A stretch of DNA of 64,000 bases from contig CAVXAF010000006.1 in NCBI GenBank assembly GCA_963759735.1, positions 1 through 64,000 on the forward strand, written 5' to 3'. The DNA comes from Hyphomicrobium_A sp963759735. GTDB lineage: Bacteria > Pseudomonadota > Alphaproteobacteria > Rhizobiales > Hyphomicrobiaceae. Under the pieces are notes generated by a model that was given only the letters and a program-made list of their open reading frames with translations, did not search any database and had not been told where the DNA came from. The translations under genes and the position numbers were made by a program. Position 1 is the first letter of the stretch; the number at the start of each line of letters is the position of its first letter. Below are positions 53,363 through 62,989 of the stretch, piece after piece.

Positions 53363-54391
53363 TCAGGCGATGCCGGCGCGCAGCAGATCGTGCACGTGCA
53401 GGACGCCGACCGGCTTGCCGCGCTCGACGACGAACAGCGCCGTGATGCGCGAGGCGTTGATCAGCTCCAGTGCGGCCGAGGCCAGCATGCCCGGCTTCAC
53501 TGTCTTGGGCGCGCGCGTCATGATGTCGACGGTGCGGCGCCGAATGAGATTTTCGCCCATGTGACGACGCAAGTCGCCGTCGGTGACGATGCCGATGAGC
53601 TTGCCTTTGGCGTCGATGATGCCGAGGCAGCCCAGGCTTTTTTGCGTCATGATGACCAGTGCCGCGCTCATCGGCTCGCTGTCGCGTGCGATCGGCATGC
53701 GCTCGCCGGAGTGCATGACATCGGAGACGTACTTGAGGCTGGCACCGAGCGAGCCGCCCGGATGGAACGCCTTGAACTCCTGCGGCGTGAAACCCTTGGC
53801 CTCCAGCAACGCCATGGCCAGGCAATCGCCGAGTGCCAGCTGCATGGTGGTCGACGTGGTCGGGGCCAAGCCGTGCGGGCAGGCTTCTTTGCAGCGCGGC
53901 AGCTCCAGCACGATGTCGGAGTGCTGGCCGAGCGCGGATTCGGCGCGCGAGGTGACGGCAATCAGCGGCACGTTATAGCGCCGCGAGTAGGTGATCAGCG
54001 GCTTCATCTCGACCGTCTCACCGGACCACGACAGCGCCAGCAGAACGTCGTCGGGCGTGATCATGCCGAGGTCGCCGTGCGAGGCTTCGGTCGGATGCAC
54101 GAAGAAGGCGGGGCGGCCGGTCGAGGCGAAAGTGGCGGCGATCTTCTGACCGATGTGGCCGCTCTTGCCGATCCCGGTGACGACCACGCGCCCCCGCGCG
54201 GCGCGCAACACGCGCAAGGCATCTCCGAAGGCGCGGGACATCGGACCGGTCAGGGCCTCACGCAGGCGACTGAGGCCCTCGCTTTCGAGGTCCAGTGTTC
54301 GCAATGCGGATGCAACCGGAAGGCGGCTCAGTTTATTGCCGTCGTCAACAACTGCACCGACCTTGCGCAAGGACCCCTCGGCCGCCGTCAT
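53363..54391 (-). CDS. kdsD: Arabinose-5-phosphate isomerase (KpsF/KdsD family)
   Basis: A 342-residue protein: an SIS sugar-isomerase domain (RVVVTGIGKSGHIGQKIAATFASTG, LLALSWSGETVEMKPL) followed by two CBS domains (about residues 225-285 and 295-342). It converts ribulose-5-phosphate to arabinose-5-phosphate for KDO in lipopolysaccharide. The family HPTEASHGDLGMI motif is present. It is divergent from the beta-barrel gene at 54608. No kdsA, kdsB or kdsC is next to it. Confidence 0.92.
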   Translation of the reverse strand: MTAAEGSLRKVGAVVDDGNKLSRLPVASALRTLDLESEGLSRLREALTGPMSRAFGDALRVLRAARGRVVVTGIGKSGHIGQKIAATFASTGRPAFFVHPTEASHGDLGMITPDDVLLALSWSGETVEMKPLITYSRRYNVPLIAVTSRAESALGQHSDIVLELPRCKEACPHGLAPTTSTTMQLALGDCLAMALLEAKGFTPQEFKAFHPGGSLGASLKYVSDVMHSGERMPIARDSEPMSAALVIMTQKSLGCLGIIDAKGKLIGIVTDGDLRRHMGENLIRRRTVDIMTRAPKTVKPGMLASAALELINASRITALFVVERGKPVGVLHVHDLLRAGIA

Positions 54392-54464
54392 GGCTCAATT
54401 CCCCCGGTGACGTGCGAATGCCTTCCCATTGATACAACAAAAGGAATGACAATGGTTAGGTCTT

Positions 54465-54481
54465 GTCAACGTTTCGTTGAC
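54465..54481. promoter_or_regulatory. 17-bp palindrome between kdsD and the beta-barrel gene
   Basis: GTCAACG-TTT-CGTTGAC is a perfect 7-3-7 inverted repeat in the 216-bp divergent region. A second stem (54489-54496 with 54514-54521, GGCGGGAT/ATCCCGCC) and a short GTCT-AAAC-AGAC follow within 55 bp. The first is operator-like in size; the regulator is unknown. Confidence 0.5.
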
Positions 54482-54607
54482 GCTGTGCGGCGGGATCAAC
54501 AACCAAGGTGGTCATCCCGCCAGTCTAAACAGACCGTTAACCGACGCTCTCTAGCGTTTGACAGGTCTGTACGGCGTTCGCGTGACGAGTAGTCTCATGG
54601 AGCGCCT

Positions 54608-56359
54608 TTGGCTGACGAACGCAAGATCGTCGGGTTGGTACTAGGCTTCGCCGCGTTTGCGGGCGTCGCGCTGGCGCTTGCGCCTGTTCCCGCGGCCGCG
54701 CAGATCCTCGATCCGCCCGCACGCACGCCTGAGACGCGCCGTCCGGCGCAATTGCGCCCCACCCTCCCCGCCGGCACGACCCCCTTGGAGGACGCAGAAA
54801 GTCGCGCCTTCGAAGATGGGCGCTTCGGCCCCAACGAGGCTTCGCCGCCGCGCGGCGCCCTTTTCGATGACGGTTTGGCCGCGGATCAGGCCGCCGGCGC
54901 CGCCGCCGAAGACGGCGAGGACGAAGAGACCACCGGGCCCGACGACGGCCTTGGCGAGGAAGGCGTGCGACGCCTGCGCCGCGCCGTGGCGCAGGATGGC
55001 GATCCGGTTACGGTCACCGAACTGCCGGGTCCGCAGGACGGACTCATCGATCTGAGCGAGCCAACCGCGCCGATCGAGGGCGAGGAGGACATCACAGGCG
55101 TCGACATGCGTTCTCCCGAGGACATCAGGGCGTTCGTCAACGAGCCGGCCGGCTATGACCCGCTGCTGCTGCAGGCTGATGAGACCAACCCGGTGTTCGG
55201 CGACAGTCGCTTTCAGGGCTTCGTGCTCGACCCGTATCCGCCCATCGGCACCAAGATTGGAAGTTTCGTGCTATTCACGGCGGTCGAAGCCGACGTCGAC
55301 TACAATAGCAACATCTTCGCTTCGCCCCAGGCGGAAGCCGACACCTCGCTGGAAGTGCGCCCGGCAGCGCGACTGGCATCGAACTGGAGCCGTCACGCCG
55401 TCGAGGCGCGCGCCAGCGGAGATTTCAGTTTCCACGATCGCTTCCCAGAGGAAAACGATCGCGCCTATCTGGTGGAAGGGCTGGGTCGACTCGACGTCAC
55501 GAGCTTCACCAATTTCCAGGGCCTCATCGCGCATGAGGAGGCGCAGGAGAGCCGCAATGCGATCAACGCGCAGTCAGCGGGCACGCGCCCCAACATCAAT
55601 GTCGATCGCCTCCGCGCCGCCTTCAATCACCGCTTCAACCGCCTCACAGTGCAGCTGCGCGGGGCCCAGATCGACACGTCCTACAGCGACGATCTCATCA
55701 ACGGCGTGGTGCAGAGCAACGCCGACCGCAACTTCACCCTCTATGAGCAGGCGGTGCGCCCGAGGTGGGAATTCTCGCCCTATCTGTTTGCGTTCTCGGA
55801 CATCTCGATTAATCAGCGCGACTACGACGAGCCTGCCGACACGGACGGCATCATGCGTAGTTCGACCGGACAGCGGTATCGCGCCGGCCTCTCGTTCGGT
55901 GATGTGAGCGAGGTACTGCGCGGCAACATCAGCCTCGGCTACGGACGCCAGACGCCGAACAGCCCTGAGCTGGAGGTGATCGACGGGTTGCTCATCGACG
56001 CCGACCTCGCCTGGCAGATGACGCCGCTGACCGTCCTGCAGTTCATCGCCGCCAGCGAGGTCGCTGAAACGATCACTGCAGGATCGGGAGGCGTCATGGA
56101 GCGCACCTATGGGCTGGAGGCGCGGCACTCGTTCACGCGGTATCTCGTCGGCATTGCCGGCGTCGGGTATTTGACGCGCGACTTCGTCGGCGCCGGCATC
56201 ACCGAGAACCAGTCCACCGCAGCGGTCGGCGTCGACTACTACCTCAATCCCTGGGCGGTGCTGTTCACCCGCTACGAGCACACCGACTTTCAAAGCTCGC
56301 AGCCCGATAGCAGCTATACGATCGAGGAAGTGCAAGCCGGTGTGCGCCTGCGACACTGA
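54608..56359 (+). CDS. Outer-membrane beta-barrel protein (BBP2-like)
   Basis: A 583-residue protein. A signal peptide (LVLGFAAFAGVALALAPVPAAAQ) leads to about 180 residues of acidic, low-complexity sequence (AAAEDGEDEETTGPDDGLGE) and then a barrel with alternating strands (FVLFTAVEADVDYNSNIFASP, GLEARHSFTRYLVGIAGVGYL, AVLFTRYEHTDF, ending QAGVRLRH). The form matches the outer membrane beta-barrel group often linked to exopolysaccharide export in Hyphomicrobiales. The start is TTG 54608, preceded by GGAG; no ATG is in frame. Its partner genes galU and galE follow. Confidence 0.78.
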   Translation: MADERKIVGLVLGFAAFAGVALALAPVPAAAQILDPPARTPETRRPAQLRPTLPAGTTPLEDAESRAFEDGRFGPNEASPPRGALFDDGLAADQAAGAAAEDGEDEETTGPDDGLGEEGVRRLRRAVAQDGDPVTVTELPGPQDGLIDLSEPTAPIEGEEDITGVDMRSPEDIRAFVNEPAGYDPLLLQADETNPVFGDSRFQGFVLDPYPPIGTKIGSFVLFTAVEADVDYNSNIFASPQAEADTSLEVRPAARLASNWSRHAVEARASGDFSFHDRFPEENDRAYLVEGLGRLDVTSFTNFQGLIAHEEAQESRNAINAQSAGTRPNINVDRLRAAFNHRFNRLTVQLRGAQIDTSYSDDLINGVVQSNADRNFTLYEQAVRPRWEFSPYLFAFSDISINQRDYDEPADTDGIMRSSTGQRYRAGLSFGDVSEVLRGNISLGYGRQTPNSPELEVIDGLLIDADLAWQMTPLTVLQFIAASEVAETITAGSGGVMERTYGLEARHSFTRYLVGIAGVGYLTRDFVGAGITENQSTAAVGVDYYLNPWAVLFTRYEHTDFQSSQPDSSYTIEEVQAGVRLRH

Positions 56360-56376
56360 GCGTGCGCGCGGCCGTC

Positions 56377-57258
56377 CTAGACGAGCTTGCCGATGCCGGC
56401 TTTCAGCGCCGACGCCAGCTCGGGCCGCTCGAGGCCGTACGCGACGTTGGCCAACAGGAAGCCGATCTTGGTGCCGGTATCGTAGATGGTGCCGTCGAAG
56501 CGGACGGCGCGATACGGCTTGCCGGCCTTCTGCATGGCGAGCATCGCGTCGGTGAGCTGGATCTCGCCGCCAGCGCCCCGCTCCTGAGTGGCGAGGATGT
56601 CGAATATCTCCGGTTGCAGGATGTAGCGTCCGGTGATGTGCAGGTTCGAGGGGGCGGTGCCTTGCTTGGGCTTTTCGACCATCTGCGTGATGGGCGACAC
56701 CTTGGCTTTCTTGTCCTCGACCCCGACAATTCCGTACTGGTGCGTTTCGTCGTCGGGGACCGGAGAGACGGCGATGAGGTTACCCCCGTGCGCATTGTAG
56801 GCCGCGATCATCTCGCCGAGGCACGTGGTTGCACCATGGTGCAACATGTCGGGAAGCAGCAGCGCGAACGGCTCATCTCCAATGATATCTCGCGCACACC
56901 ACACGGCATGACCAAGACCCAGCGGCGCCTGCTGGCGCGTGAAGCTCGTGCAGCCGGCTTCGGGAAGTGCTGCAGCAAGCTCGGCCAGTTCCTTTGTCTT
57001 GCCGCGTTCGGTCAAGGTCGCCTCGAGTTCCGACTGGTGGTCGAAGTGGTCCTCGATGGAGCTCTTGTTGCGCCCGGTCACGAACACGAAATGCTCGATC
57101 CCGGCCGCTCGCGCCTCATCTACGACATGCTGGATCACCGGCCGGTCGACGACCGTCAGCATCTCCTTGGGGATTGCCTTGGTTGCCGGCAGAAAGCGCG
57201 TGCCGAGGCCGGCCACGGGAAACACGGCCTTGCGGATGCGCTGCGGAGAGGCGGTCAT
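56377..57258 (-). CDS. galU: UTP-glucose-1-phosphate uridylyltransferase
   Basis: A 293-residue nucleotidyltransferase that makes UDP-glucose. The N-terminus shows KAVFPVAGLGTRFLPATKAIPKEML, the nucleotide-binding GxGTRFLPxTKxxPKE pattern, and later VEKPKQGTAPSNLHITGRYI, the sugar-binding region. UDP-glucose is the substrate of the GalE enzyme encoded divergently, 195 bp away, so the two supply polysaccharide precursors. Confidence 0.95.
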   Translation of the reverse strand: MTASPQRIRKAVFPVAGLGTRFLPATKAIPKEMLTVVDRPVIQHVVDEARAAGIEHFVFVTGRNKSSIEDHFDHQSELEATLTERGKTKELAELAAALPEAGCTSFTRQQAPLGLGHAVWCARDIIGDEPFALLLPDMLHHGATTCLGEMIAAYNAHGGNLIAVSPVPDDETHQYGIVGVEDKKAKVSPITQMVEKPKQGTAPSNLHITGRYILQPEIFDILATQERGAGGEIQLTDAMLAMQKAGKPYRAVRFDGTIYDTGTKIGFLLANVAYGLERPELASALKAGIGKLV

Positions 57259-57453
57259 GGGAACTCCAAGCCTGATGGTATCGGGGTGAGTGCAACTGGT
57301 GTGGTTCTTGAATGCGACTTATCGAACGCGCGGCGACTTAGAATGTTTGCCATGCCGCCGCGTTCGGGCGCTTGAATCAATGCATAGTTAACGCTCCGCG
57401 ATGGTAAGGTGCTCCCTTGAACAGCCGCAATATCCAGAAGGCGTAATGCAGCG

Positions 57454-58446
57454 ATGACCATCCTTGTCACCGGCGGAGCCGGGTACATCGGCAGCCATAT
57501 GGTTCTGGAACTCCTCGATAGCGGGGAGAGTGTCGTCGTTCTCGACAATCTGTCGACCGGATTCCGCTGGGCGGTGCCGCCCAATGCGACGCTCGTTGTC
57601 GGCGATATCGGCGACCAGGAACTCGTCCGCAGCATCGTGCGCAAGCACGGCGTCAAATCGGTCATCCACTTCGCCGGCTCGATCGTTGTGCCGGAATCGG
57701 TCGTCGATCCGCTCGGCTACTATCATAACAATACGGTCAAGTCGCGCGCCCTCATGGAGGTCGCCGTGGAGATGGGGATCGAGAACTTCATCTTTTCCTC
57801 GACGGCTGCCGTCTACGGCAATCCGCAGGAGATACCCGTTCGCGAGGACGCCGCGCTGGTGCCGATGTCGCCGTACGGGTCCTCCAAGCTGATGACAGAG
57901 ATCATGCTCGCCGATACCTCGCGGGCGCATAATTTCCGCTATGTCGCCCTGCGCTATTTCAACGTCGCGGGTGCCGATGCCAGGGGCCGCTCTGGACAGT
58001 CGACGCCGCACGCGACGCATCTGATCAAGGTCGCCTGCGAGACCGCCCTCGGCAAGCGGCCCTACATGGAGGTGTTCGGCACCGACTACCCGACGCCGGA
58101 CGGCACCTGCGTTCGCGACTACATCCATGTTACCGACCTCGTGCGCGCTCACATGGCGGCGCTGCAGCATCTGCGCGCGGGCGGAGATTCCGAAGTATTC
58201 AACTGCGGCTACTCGAAGGGCTTCTCCGTGCTGGAAGTCATCGAGTTGGTGAAGCGCACGTCGGGCGCCGACTTCGAGGTGCGCATGTCGCCGCGCCGCG
58301 CCGGCGACCCGCCGGCCATCGTGGCCGCCTCCGACAAAATCCGCATGCGTCTTGGCTGGCGTCCAGAGTTCGACAGCCTGGAGACGATCACGGTACAGGC
58401 GCTGGCCTGGGAAACACATTTGCAGCAATTCAAGCACGCGAGTTAG
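57454..58446 (+). CDS. galE: UDP-glucose 4-epimerase
   Basis: A 330-residue short-chain dehydrogenase-type epimerase. The NAD site GGAGYIGSHMV is near residue 7, and the catalytic Tyr-x-x-x-Lys is in PYGSSKLMTE. LRYFNVAGADARG and the C-terminal DPPAIVAASDKIR match GalE. It interconverts UDP-glucose and UDP-galactose. It is divergent from galU. The following gene starts 106 bp downstream. Confidence 0.95.
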   Translation: MTILVTGGAGYIGSHMVLELLDSGESVVVLDNLSTGFRWAVPPNATLVVGDIGDQELVRSIVRKHGVKSVIHFAGSIVVPESVVDPLGYYHNNTVKSRALMEVAVEMGIENFIFSSTAAVYGNPQEIPVREDAALVPMSPYGSSKLMTEIMLADTSRAHNFRYVALRYFNVAGADARGRSGQSTPHATHLIKVACETALGKRPYMEVFGTDYPTPDGTCVRDYIHVTDLVRAHMAALQHLRAGGDSEVFNCGYSKGFSVLEVIELVKRTSGADFEVRMSPRRAGDPPAIVAASDKIRMRLGWRPEFDSLETITVQALAWETHLQQFKHAS

Positions 58447-58552
58447 GCCCCAGTTACGCAGGGCCGCAAATTCGCCCGGAAATTCTATGACGAGGGCTGC
58501 GCTGCGTGCACTTGGGCGCACGAACCGTGCGTAGCTCTCGCGGGAGGATCGA

Positions 58553-59845
58553 TTGACGTTAGCCAATCTAACAAGGCACGGCCTAGCAATGCACGGCCGC
58601 CGCATGGGTTCGCGCGCCGCCCGCGTCCTTGGTGTCGCAGCCGCGTTGCTGCTCGCCGTGGCGGCGCCCGCAGCCGCCGATGCATGGAGCGACTTCGTCG
58701 AAGGCTTGTGGCCGCAGGCGCAGGCCGAGGGCGTTTCGCGCGCCACTTTCGATGCCGCCTTCCGCGGTGTGAAGCCGGATTATTCCCTGCCCGATCTGAT
58801 TGTCGCTGGCCGCAAGCGCGACGACAGCGCCGGGCAGGCGGAGTTCACCAAGTCGGCATTCGAATACCTCAATCCGAAATACCTGAGCACGCTCGCCGCG
58901 CAGGGACGCAAGTTCCTCAAGGAGCACGAGAAGGATATCCTCAACATCGAGAGGAACACCGGGGTCGACCGCTACATCATGGTCGCCATCTGGGGGCGCG
59001 AGACGGCTTACGGCAGCCACAAGCTGCCGCACGACGCCATTCGCGTGCTGGCGACGCAGGCATTCACCGGCCGCCGCAAGGATGAGTTCCGGCTGGAGAT
59101 CCTGGCCGCGCTGAAGATGCTGCAGGCGGGCGTGCCGCGCTCCAAGATGCGCGCCTCGTGGGCCGGCGCCGTCGGCCTCACCCAGTTCATGCCGACCGAA
59201 TACTTCAAGCACCTGGAGGACGGCGACGGTGACGGCAAGTCCGACATCTTCGACAGCGTGCCGGACGCGCTCGCTTCGGCCGCCCGTCAGCTCGCCAACA
59301 AGGGCTGGGTGCGCGGGTTGCGCTGGGGCTACGAGGTCCACATGCCCGATGGCGGCGATTGCTCCCTCGAGGGCCCGCCCGGTGAGCGCAGCATAGGCGA
59401 GTGGCAGAAGCTCGGTTTCGAGCGCACCGGCGACAAGCCGTTCCGTCCCGAGGAGGCCGGCATCGGCGCTTACCTGATGATGCCCTCCGGTGCTTATGGG
59501 CCCGGCTTCCTCGCCACGCAGAACTTCAAGGTGATCCGCCTCTACAACACGTCCGATCTCTACGCGCTGTTCGTCGGCGATCTTGCGGACCGCATCGCCG
59601 GCGGCGGCGGCTTCCATGTACCGGCGGCGCAGGTGGCGCAGCCGCGCACGGCGCAGGTGAAGGAAGTGCAGGAGCGGCTGCAGGCGCTCGGCTACCCGAT
59701 GGACAAGATCGACGGCAAGATCGGCTCCAACACGCGCCGGCAGGTCGGCACCTACCAGAAGGCTGCCGGCCTCAAGATCGACTGCTGGCCGACGGAGGCG
59801 ACGCTGTCGAAACTGCGTTCGAGCGCCGCGCGCGCTCCGCAGTGA
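58553..59845 (+). CDS. Lytic murein transglycosylase (MltB/SLT type) with peptidoglycan-binding domain
   Basis: A 430-residue protein. A signal peptide (VLGVAAALLLAVAAPAAA) leads to a transglycosylase domain with the catalytic Glu in VAIWGRETAYGSHKLP and the GAVGLTQFMPTEYF motif. A peptidoglycan-binding-like domain (VKEVQERLQALGYPMDKIDGKIG, quoted in two parts) is at the C-terminus. It cleaves glycan strands with anhydro-muramyl ends in the periplasm. The start is TTG 58553, with GGAGG 5 bp upstream; ATG 58589 is an alternative. Confidence 0.9.
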   Translation: MTLANLTRHGLAMHGRRMGSRAARVLGVAAALLLAVAAPAAADAWSDFVEGLWPQAQAEGVSRATFDAAFRGVKPDYSLPDLIVAGRKRDDSAGQAEFTKSAFEYLNPKYLSTLAAQGRKFLKEHEKDILNIERNTGVDRYIMVAIWGRETAYGSHKLPHDAIRVLATQAFTGRRKDEFRLEILAALKMLQAGVPRSKMRASWAGAVGLTQFMPTEYFKHLEDGDGDGKSDIFDSVPDALASAARQLANKGWVRGLRWGYEVHMPDGGDCSLEGPPGERSIGEWQKLGFERTGDKPFRPEEAGIGAYLMMPSGAYGPGFLATQNFKVIRLYNTSDLYALFVGDLADRIAGGGGFHVPAAQVAQPRTAQVKEVQERLQALGYPMDKIDGKIGSNTRRQVGTYQKAAGLKIDCWPTEATLSKLRSSAARAPQ

Positions 59846-59951
59846 CTGTCATAAAGCGAGGCTAGAAATTTCCCGCCCTCGTGCTATGCCGACCGCGCCG
59901 TTGGGCCCCCACTTCCCTCTGAGGCGGGCCAATCGCTTGCGAGGAGACACC

Positions 59952-60884
59952 ATGGATCGCTGGGTCGAGGAGACGTTTCATCCCCACTGGCGCGTCCGCC
60001 TGGCGGCGGAGGAGGTGCTGCACGAGGTGAAAACGGACCACCAACACTTGGTCATTTTCAAGAACCGCACCTGGGGCACCGTCCTTATGCTCGACGGTGT
60101 CTGCCAGCTGACCACCTCGGATGAATTCATCTATCACGAGATGATGGCGCACGTGCCGCTGATGGCGCTCGACAAGCCCAGACGCGTGCTGGTCGTCGGC
60201 GGTGGCGACGGCGGGGTCATGCGCGAAGTTCTGAAGCATCCCAGCATCGAGAGGGCGATGCTGTGCGAGATTGACCGCGAGGTCATCGACACGGCGCTGA
60301 AGTACTATCCCGAGATTCCCGGCAACACCTTCGATGACGAGCGCACTGTCGTCGTCATCGCCGACGGCCGCAAGTTCGTCGCCGAAACCGACGAGCGCTT
60401 CGACGCCATCATCGTCGATTCGTCCGAGCCGATCGGACCGTCGGCCGTGCTGCACACGCCGGAGTTCTTCGCGGCCTGCAAGCATGCGCTGAAAGAGGGC
60501 GGCATCCTCGTCACGCAGAACGGCCTGCCGTTCCTTTTTCCCGACCATTTGCGCGACACCACGCGCGCCTTCGCCTCGCTGTTCGATCACGTGGCGCCGT
60601 ATTTATGCACGCAGCCCTGCTATTTCGGCGGACCGTTCGCGTTGAACTGGGCGTCGGACGAGGACGATCACCTCGACATCGCGGAAAAGAAGCTCGCCAA
60701 GCGCCAGGAAAAGCGCGGCATCGAGACGAGGTATTGGACGCCGGCAGTTCACAACGCCGCATTCGCGCTGCCGCGCTATGCGCAGGCGGTGGTCGAGCAG
60801 GCGATGATCGACGGCCGAGACGACCGCGCCGCCGCAAAGAACGGTCGCGGCAAAGGCAAGTCGCCGAAAAAGGCGAGGAAGTAA
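59952..60884 (+). CDS. speE: Spermidine synthase
   Basis: A 310-residue polyamine aminopropyltransferase. It starts RWVEETFHPHWRVRL, then LMLDGVCQLTTSDEFIYHEM, the decarboxylated-SAM loop VVGGGDGGVMREVLKH, and the catalytic Asp region IIVDSSEPIGPS. The last 30 residues are a Lys/Arg-rich tail (RGKGKSPKKARK). The start ATG 59952 follows GAGGAG. It converges with a glycosyltransferase gene, 4 bp from its stop. Confidence 0.95.
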   Translation: MDRWVEETFHPHWRVRLAAEEVLHEVKTDHQHLVIFKNRTWGTVLMLDGVCQLTTSDEFIYHEMMAHVPLMALDKPRRVLVVGGGDGGVMREVLKHPSIERAMLCEIDREVIDTALKYYPEIPGNTFDDERTVVVIADGRKFVAETDERFDAIIVDSSEPIGPSAVLHTPEFFAACKHALKEGGILVTQNGLPFLFPDHLRDTTRAFASLFDHVAPYLCTQPCYFGGPFALNWASDEDDHLDIAEKKLAKRQEKRGIETRYWTPAVHNAAFALPRYAQAVVEQAMIDGRDDRAAAKNGRGKGKSPKKARK

Positions 60885-60888
60885 GCGT

Positions 60889-62079
60889 TCAGGTGGGTTC
60901 GGCCATTTTCGTGCCGAGCAGGCCGTCGTAAACCTGCAGAGTCTGCTGCTTCATCTGCCGCAACGAGAACGAGTTGAGGACGTGCGTGCGGGCCCGTGCC
61001 CCCATGCGGGCGCGCTCCTCCGGCGTCATAGCCAGCGCCTCGGCGGTGGCGTTGGCAACCGCCTCGGCATCGTCGGGCGGGATCAGCCAGCCGGTGGCGC
61101 GATCCATCTCGACGCCGGGGCGGCCGAGCACGGTCTCGGGCGGCGCGCCGATGTCGGTCGCGATGACGGGTGTCGACATGACCTGTGCCTCGGTGGCGGC
61201 ACGGCCGAATGCTTCCGGTTCGATCGAGGCGACGACGGCAACGTGCGAGGCACGGAATGCGGCCGCCATATCGTCCTCGTGTCCGACGATGCGCACGCGC
61301 TCATCGAGTCCAGCCGAGTGTATTTGCTGCATCAGTGCGGCTTTGTAGGCGCCGCGCCGCTGCGCGTCGCCGGCCAGCACGAACACGACGTCGTCGAGCG
61401 AACGCAGGTGCGACAGCAGCGCGGCGGCGTCGATGACGACCCGCTGCCCCTTCCATTGCGTGAGGCGGGCGGCGTGCAGCACGATGCGCTTGTCGGGAGC
61501 GACACCCCAGCGTTGGCGCACCGCGGCCACGCGCTCGGGTGCGACGTTGGCGGGATCGAACAAGCGGCCGTCGACGCCCCGATAGATGACCTGCAGCTTG
61601 GCGCGCGGCGTACCGTAGCGCATGCGAATGAGATCGGCGGTGTAGTGCGAGTTGGCGATAACCACATCGCCACGCGCCATGACGCTATTGTACAACCGCT
61701 TCACGTCGGATTTCTCCGAGTAGGCGCCGTGGTAGGTGGTCACGAACGGCACACCGGTGCGGCGCGCGGCGATAAGTGCGCTCCACGCCGGGGCGCGGCT
61801 GCGCGCATGCACGAGGTCGACGCCGTCGCGCCGCACGACATTGGCGATGCGATGCGCGTTCCACAAGATGCGAAAGGGGCTCTTCACCGCGGCCGGAAAG
61901 AACTGAACTTCTGCACCGGTGTCGCGCAGGCGCTGGACGAGACGTCCACCCTCGGTCAAAACGATGCAGCGGCCGCCGGCCGATTGCACGGCTTCGGCAA
62001 TCTCTATGGTGGAAAGCTCAGCCCCGCCGGTATCGAGCTCGGGGATGATCTGCAGTATGGTCGGGCGCTTCTCGGCCAC
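60889..62079 (-). CDS. Family-4 glycosyltransferase
   Basis: A 396-residue GT-B enzyme. The N-terminal domain shows IIPELDTGGAELSTIEIAEAVQ, and the C-terminal donor site shows HAARLTQWKGQRVVIDAAAL, then PEAFGRAATEAQVMSTPVIATDIG with the E-x7-E pattern. It probably adds a sugar to a surface polysaccharide or lipid. The acceptor and donor are unknown. The gene is divergent from the hydrolase at 62114. Confidence 0.88.
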   Translation of the reverse strand: MAEKRPTILQIIPELDTGGAELSTIEIAEAVQSAGGRCIVLTEGGRLVQRLRDTGAEVQFFPAAVKSPFRILWNAHRIANVVRRDGVDLVHARSRAPAWSALIAARRTGVPFVTTYHGAYSEKSDVKRLYNSVMARGDVVIANSHYTADLIRMRYGTPRAKLQVIYRGVDGRLFDPANVAPERVAAVRQRWGVAPDKRIVLHAARLTQWKGQRVVIDAAALLSHLRSLDDVVFVLAGDAQRRGAYKAALMQQIHSAGLDERVRIVGHEDDMAAAFRASHVAVVASIEPEAFGRAATEAQVMSTPVIATDIGAPPETVLGRPGVEMDRATGWLIPPDDAEAVANATAEALAMTPEERARMGARARTHVLNSFSLRQMKQQTLQVYDGLLGTKMAEPT

Positions 62080-62113
62080 AAGCTATCCTCCGGCGGCGAA
62101 AGGGTTGTTTAGA

Positions 62114-62923
62114 TTGAGTGAGAGCGAACCGCAATTCCTCGACTTGGGACCGGGTGAAACCGTCCCCGCACGGCGCATCGCGTACCGGGCCGTTCCGCCC
62201 GCTAGCGGTGATCTAAGCCTGTTCTGGTTGCCCGGCTATAAATCGGACATGGCGAGCACCAAGGCGACCGAGCTCGCCGGTTTCGCCGACGCTCGCGGCT
62301 ATGGCTACACGCGCTTCGATTACTCCGGCCACGGCGTATCCAGCGGCAGCTTCGAGGACGGCACCATCGGCGCCTGGCTGGAAGAGGCGGAGACGGTTTT
62401 CCGCCGTATCACGGAGGGCCCCCAGATCATCGTCGGCTCGAGCATGGGCGGCTACATCGCCTTGCTGCTGCTGCGCCGGCTGATGCAGGTATCGCCGAGC
62501 GATGCCGCCCGCATTGTCGGTCTCGTCCTCATCGCCCCTGCTTGGGACATGACGGAAGAGCTGATGTGGAAGCAGTTCAACCTCAAGGCGCGACGTGAAC
62601 TGGAGGCGACCGGCGTCTTCCGCCAGCCCTCTGAGTATGGCGAGCCTTACGCCATCACGCGCGGTCTGATCGAGGAGGGGCGCAGCCACCTCATGGCAAA
62701 GCAGCCCTTCGACCCCGGACGTCCGGTGACCATCCTGCAGGGACGGCTCGACACCGCCGTGCCCATCGGGCATGCGCGCGCACTGCTGGGGTTGCTGCAA
62801 GGCGGCTGGACGCAACTCGTCGAAATTCCCGACGGCGAGCACCGGCTGTCTCGGCCCCAGGACTTGTCGCTCCTTTTCACTAAAATCGATGAGCTGGCGG
62901 CGCGCCGGCAGCCTGGAAATTGA
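62114..62923 (+). CDS. Alpha/beta hydrolase
   Basis: A 269-residue hydrolase with FWLPGYKSDMASTKA, the oxyanion and YGYTRFDYSGHGVSSG segment, the nucleophile elbow GSSMGGYIALLLL and the late LQGRLDTAVPIGHARA and DGEHRLSRP motifs carrying Asp and His. The substrate is unknown; it resembles the palmitoyl-thioesterase-like BAAT/ABHD10 group. The best start is TTG 62114 (LSESEPQFL); TTG 62105 is in frame and no ATG is available nearby. It is divergent from the glycosyltransferase gene by 34 bp. Confidence 0.82.
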   Translation: MSESEPQFLDLGPGETVPARRIAYRAVPPASGDLSLFWLPGYKSDMASTKATELAGFADARGYGYTRFDYSGHGVSSGSFEDGTIGAWLEEAETVFRRITEGPQIIVGSSMGGYIALLLLRRLMQVSPSDAARIVGLVLIAPAWDMTEELMWKQFNLKARRELEATGVFRQPSEYGEPYAITRGLIEEGRSHLMAKQPFDPGRPVTILQGRLDTAVPIGHARALLGLLQGGWTQLVEIPDGEHRLSRPQDLSLLFTKIDELAARRQPGN

Positions 62924-62989
62924 GGCATCGACAGGGGCACCGGTCCGTGGAAAGCTGCAGTTCGCAGTCGTAGAAAAGCGAGCTCCGCC

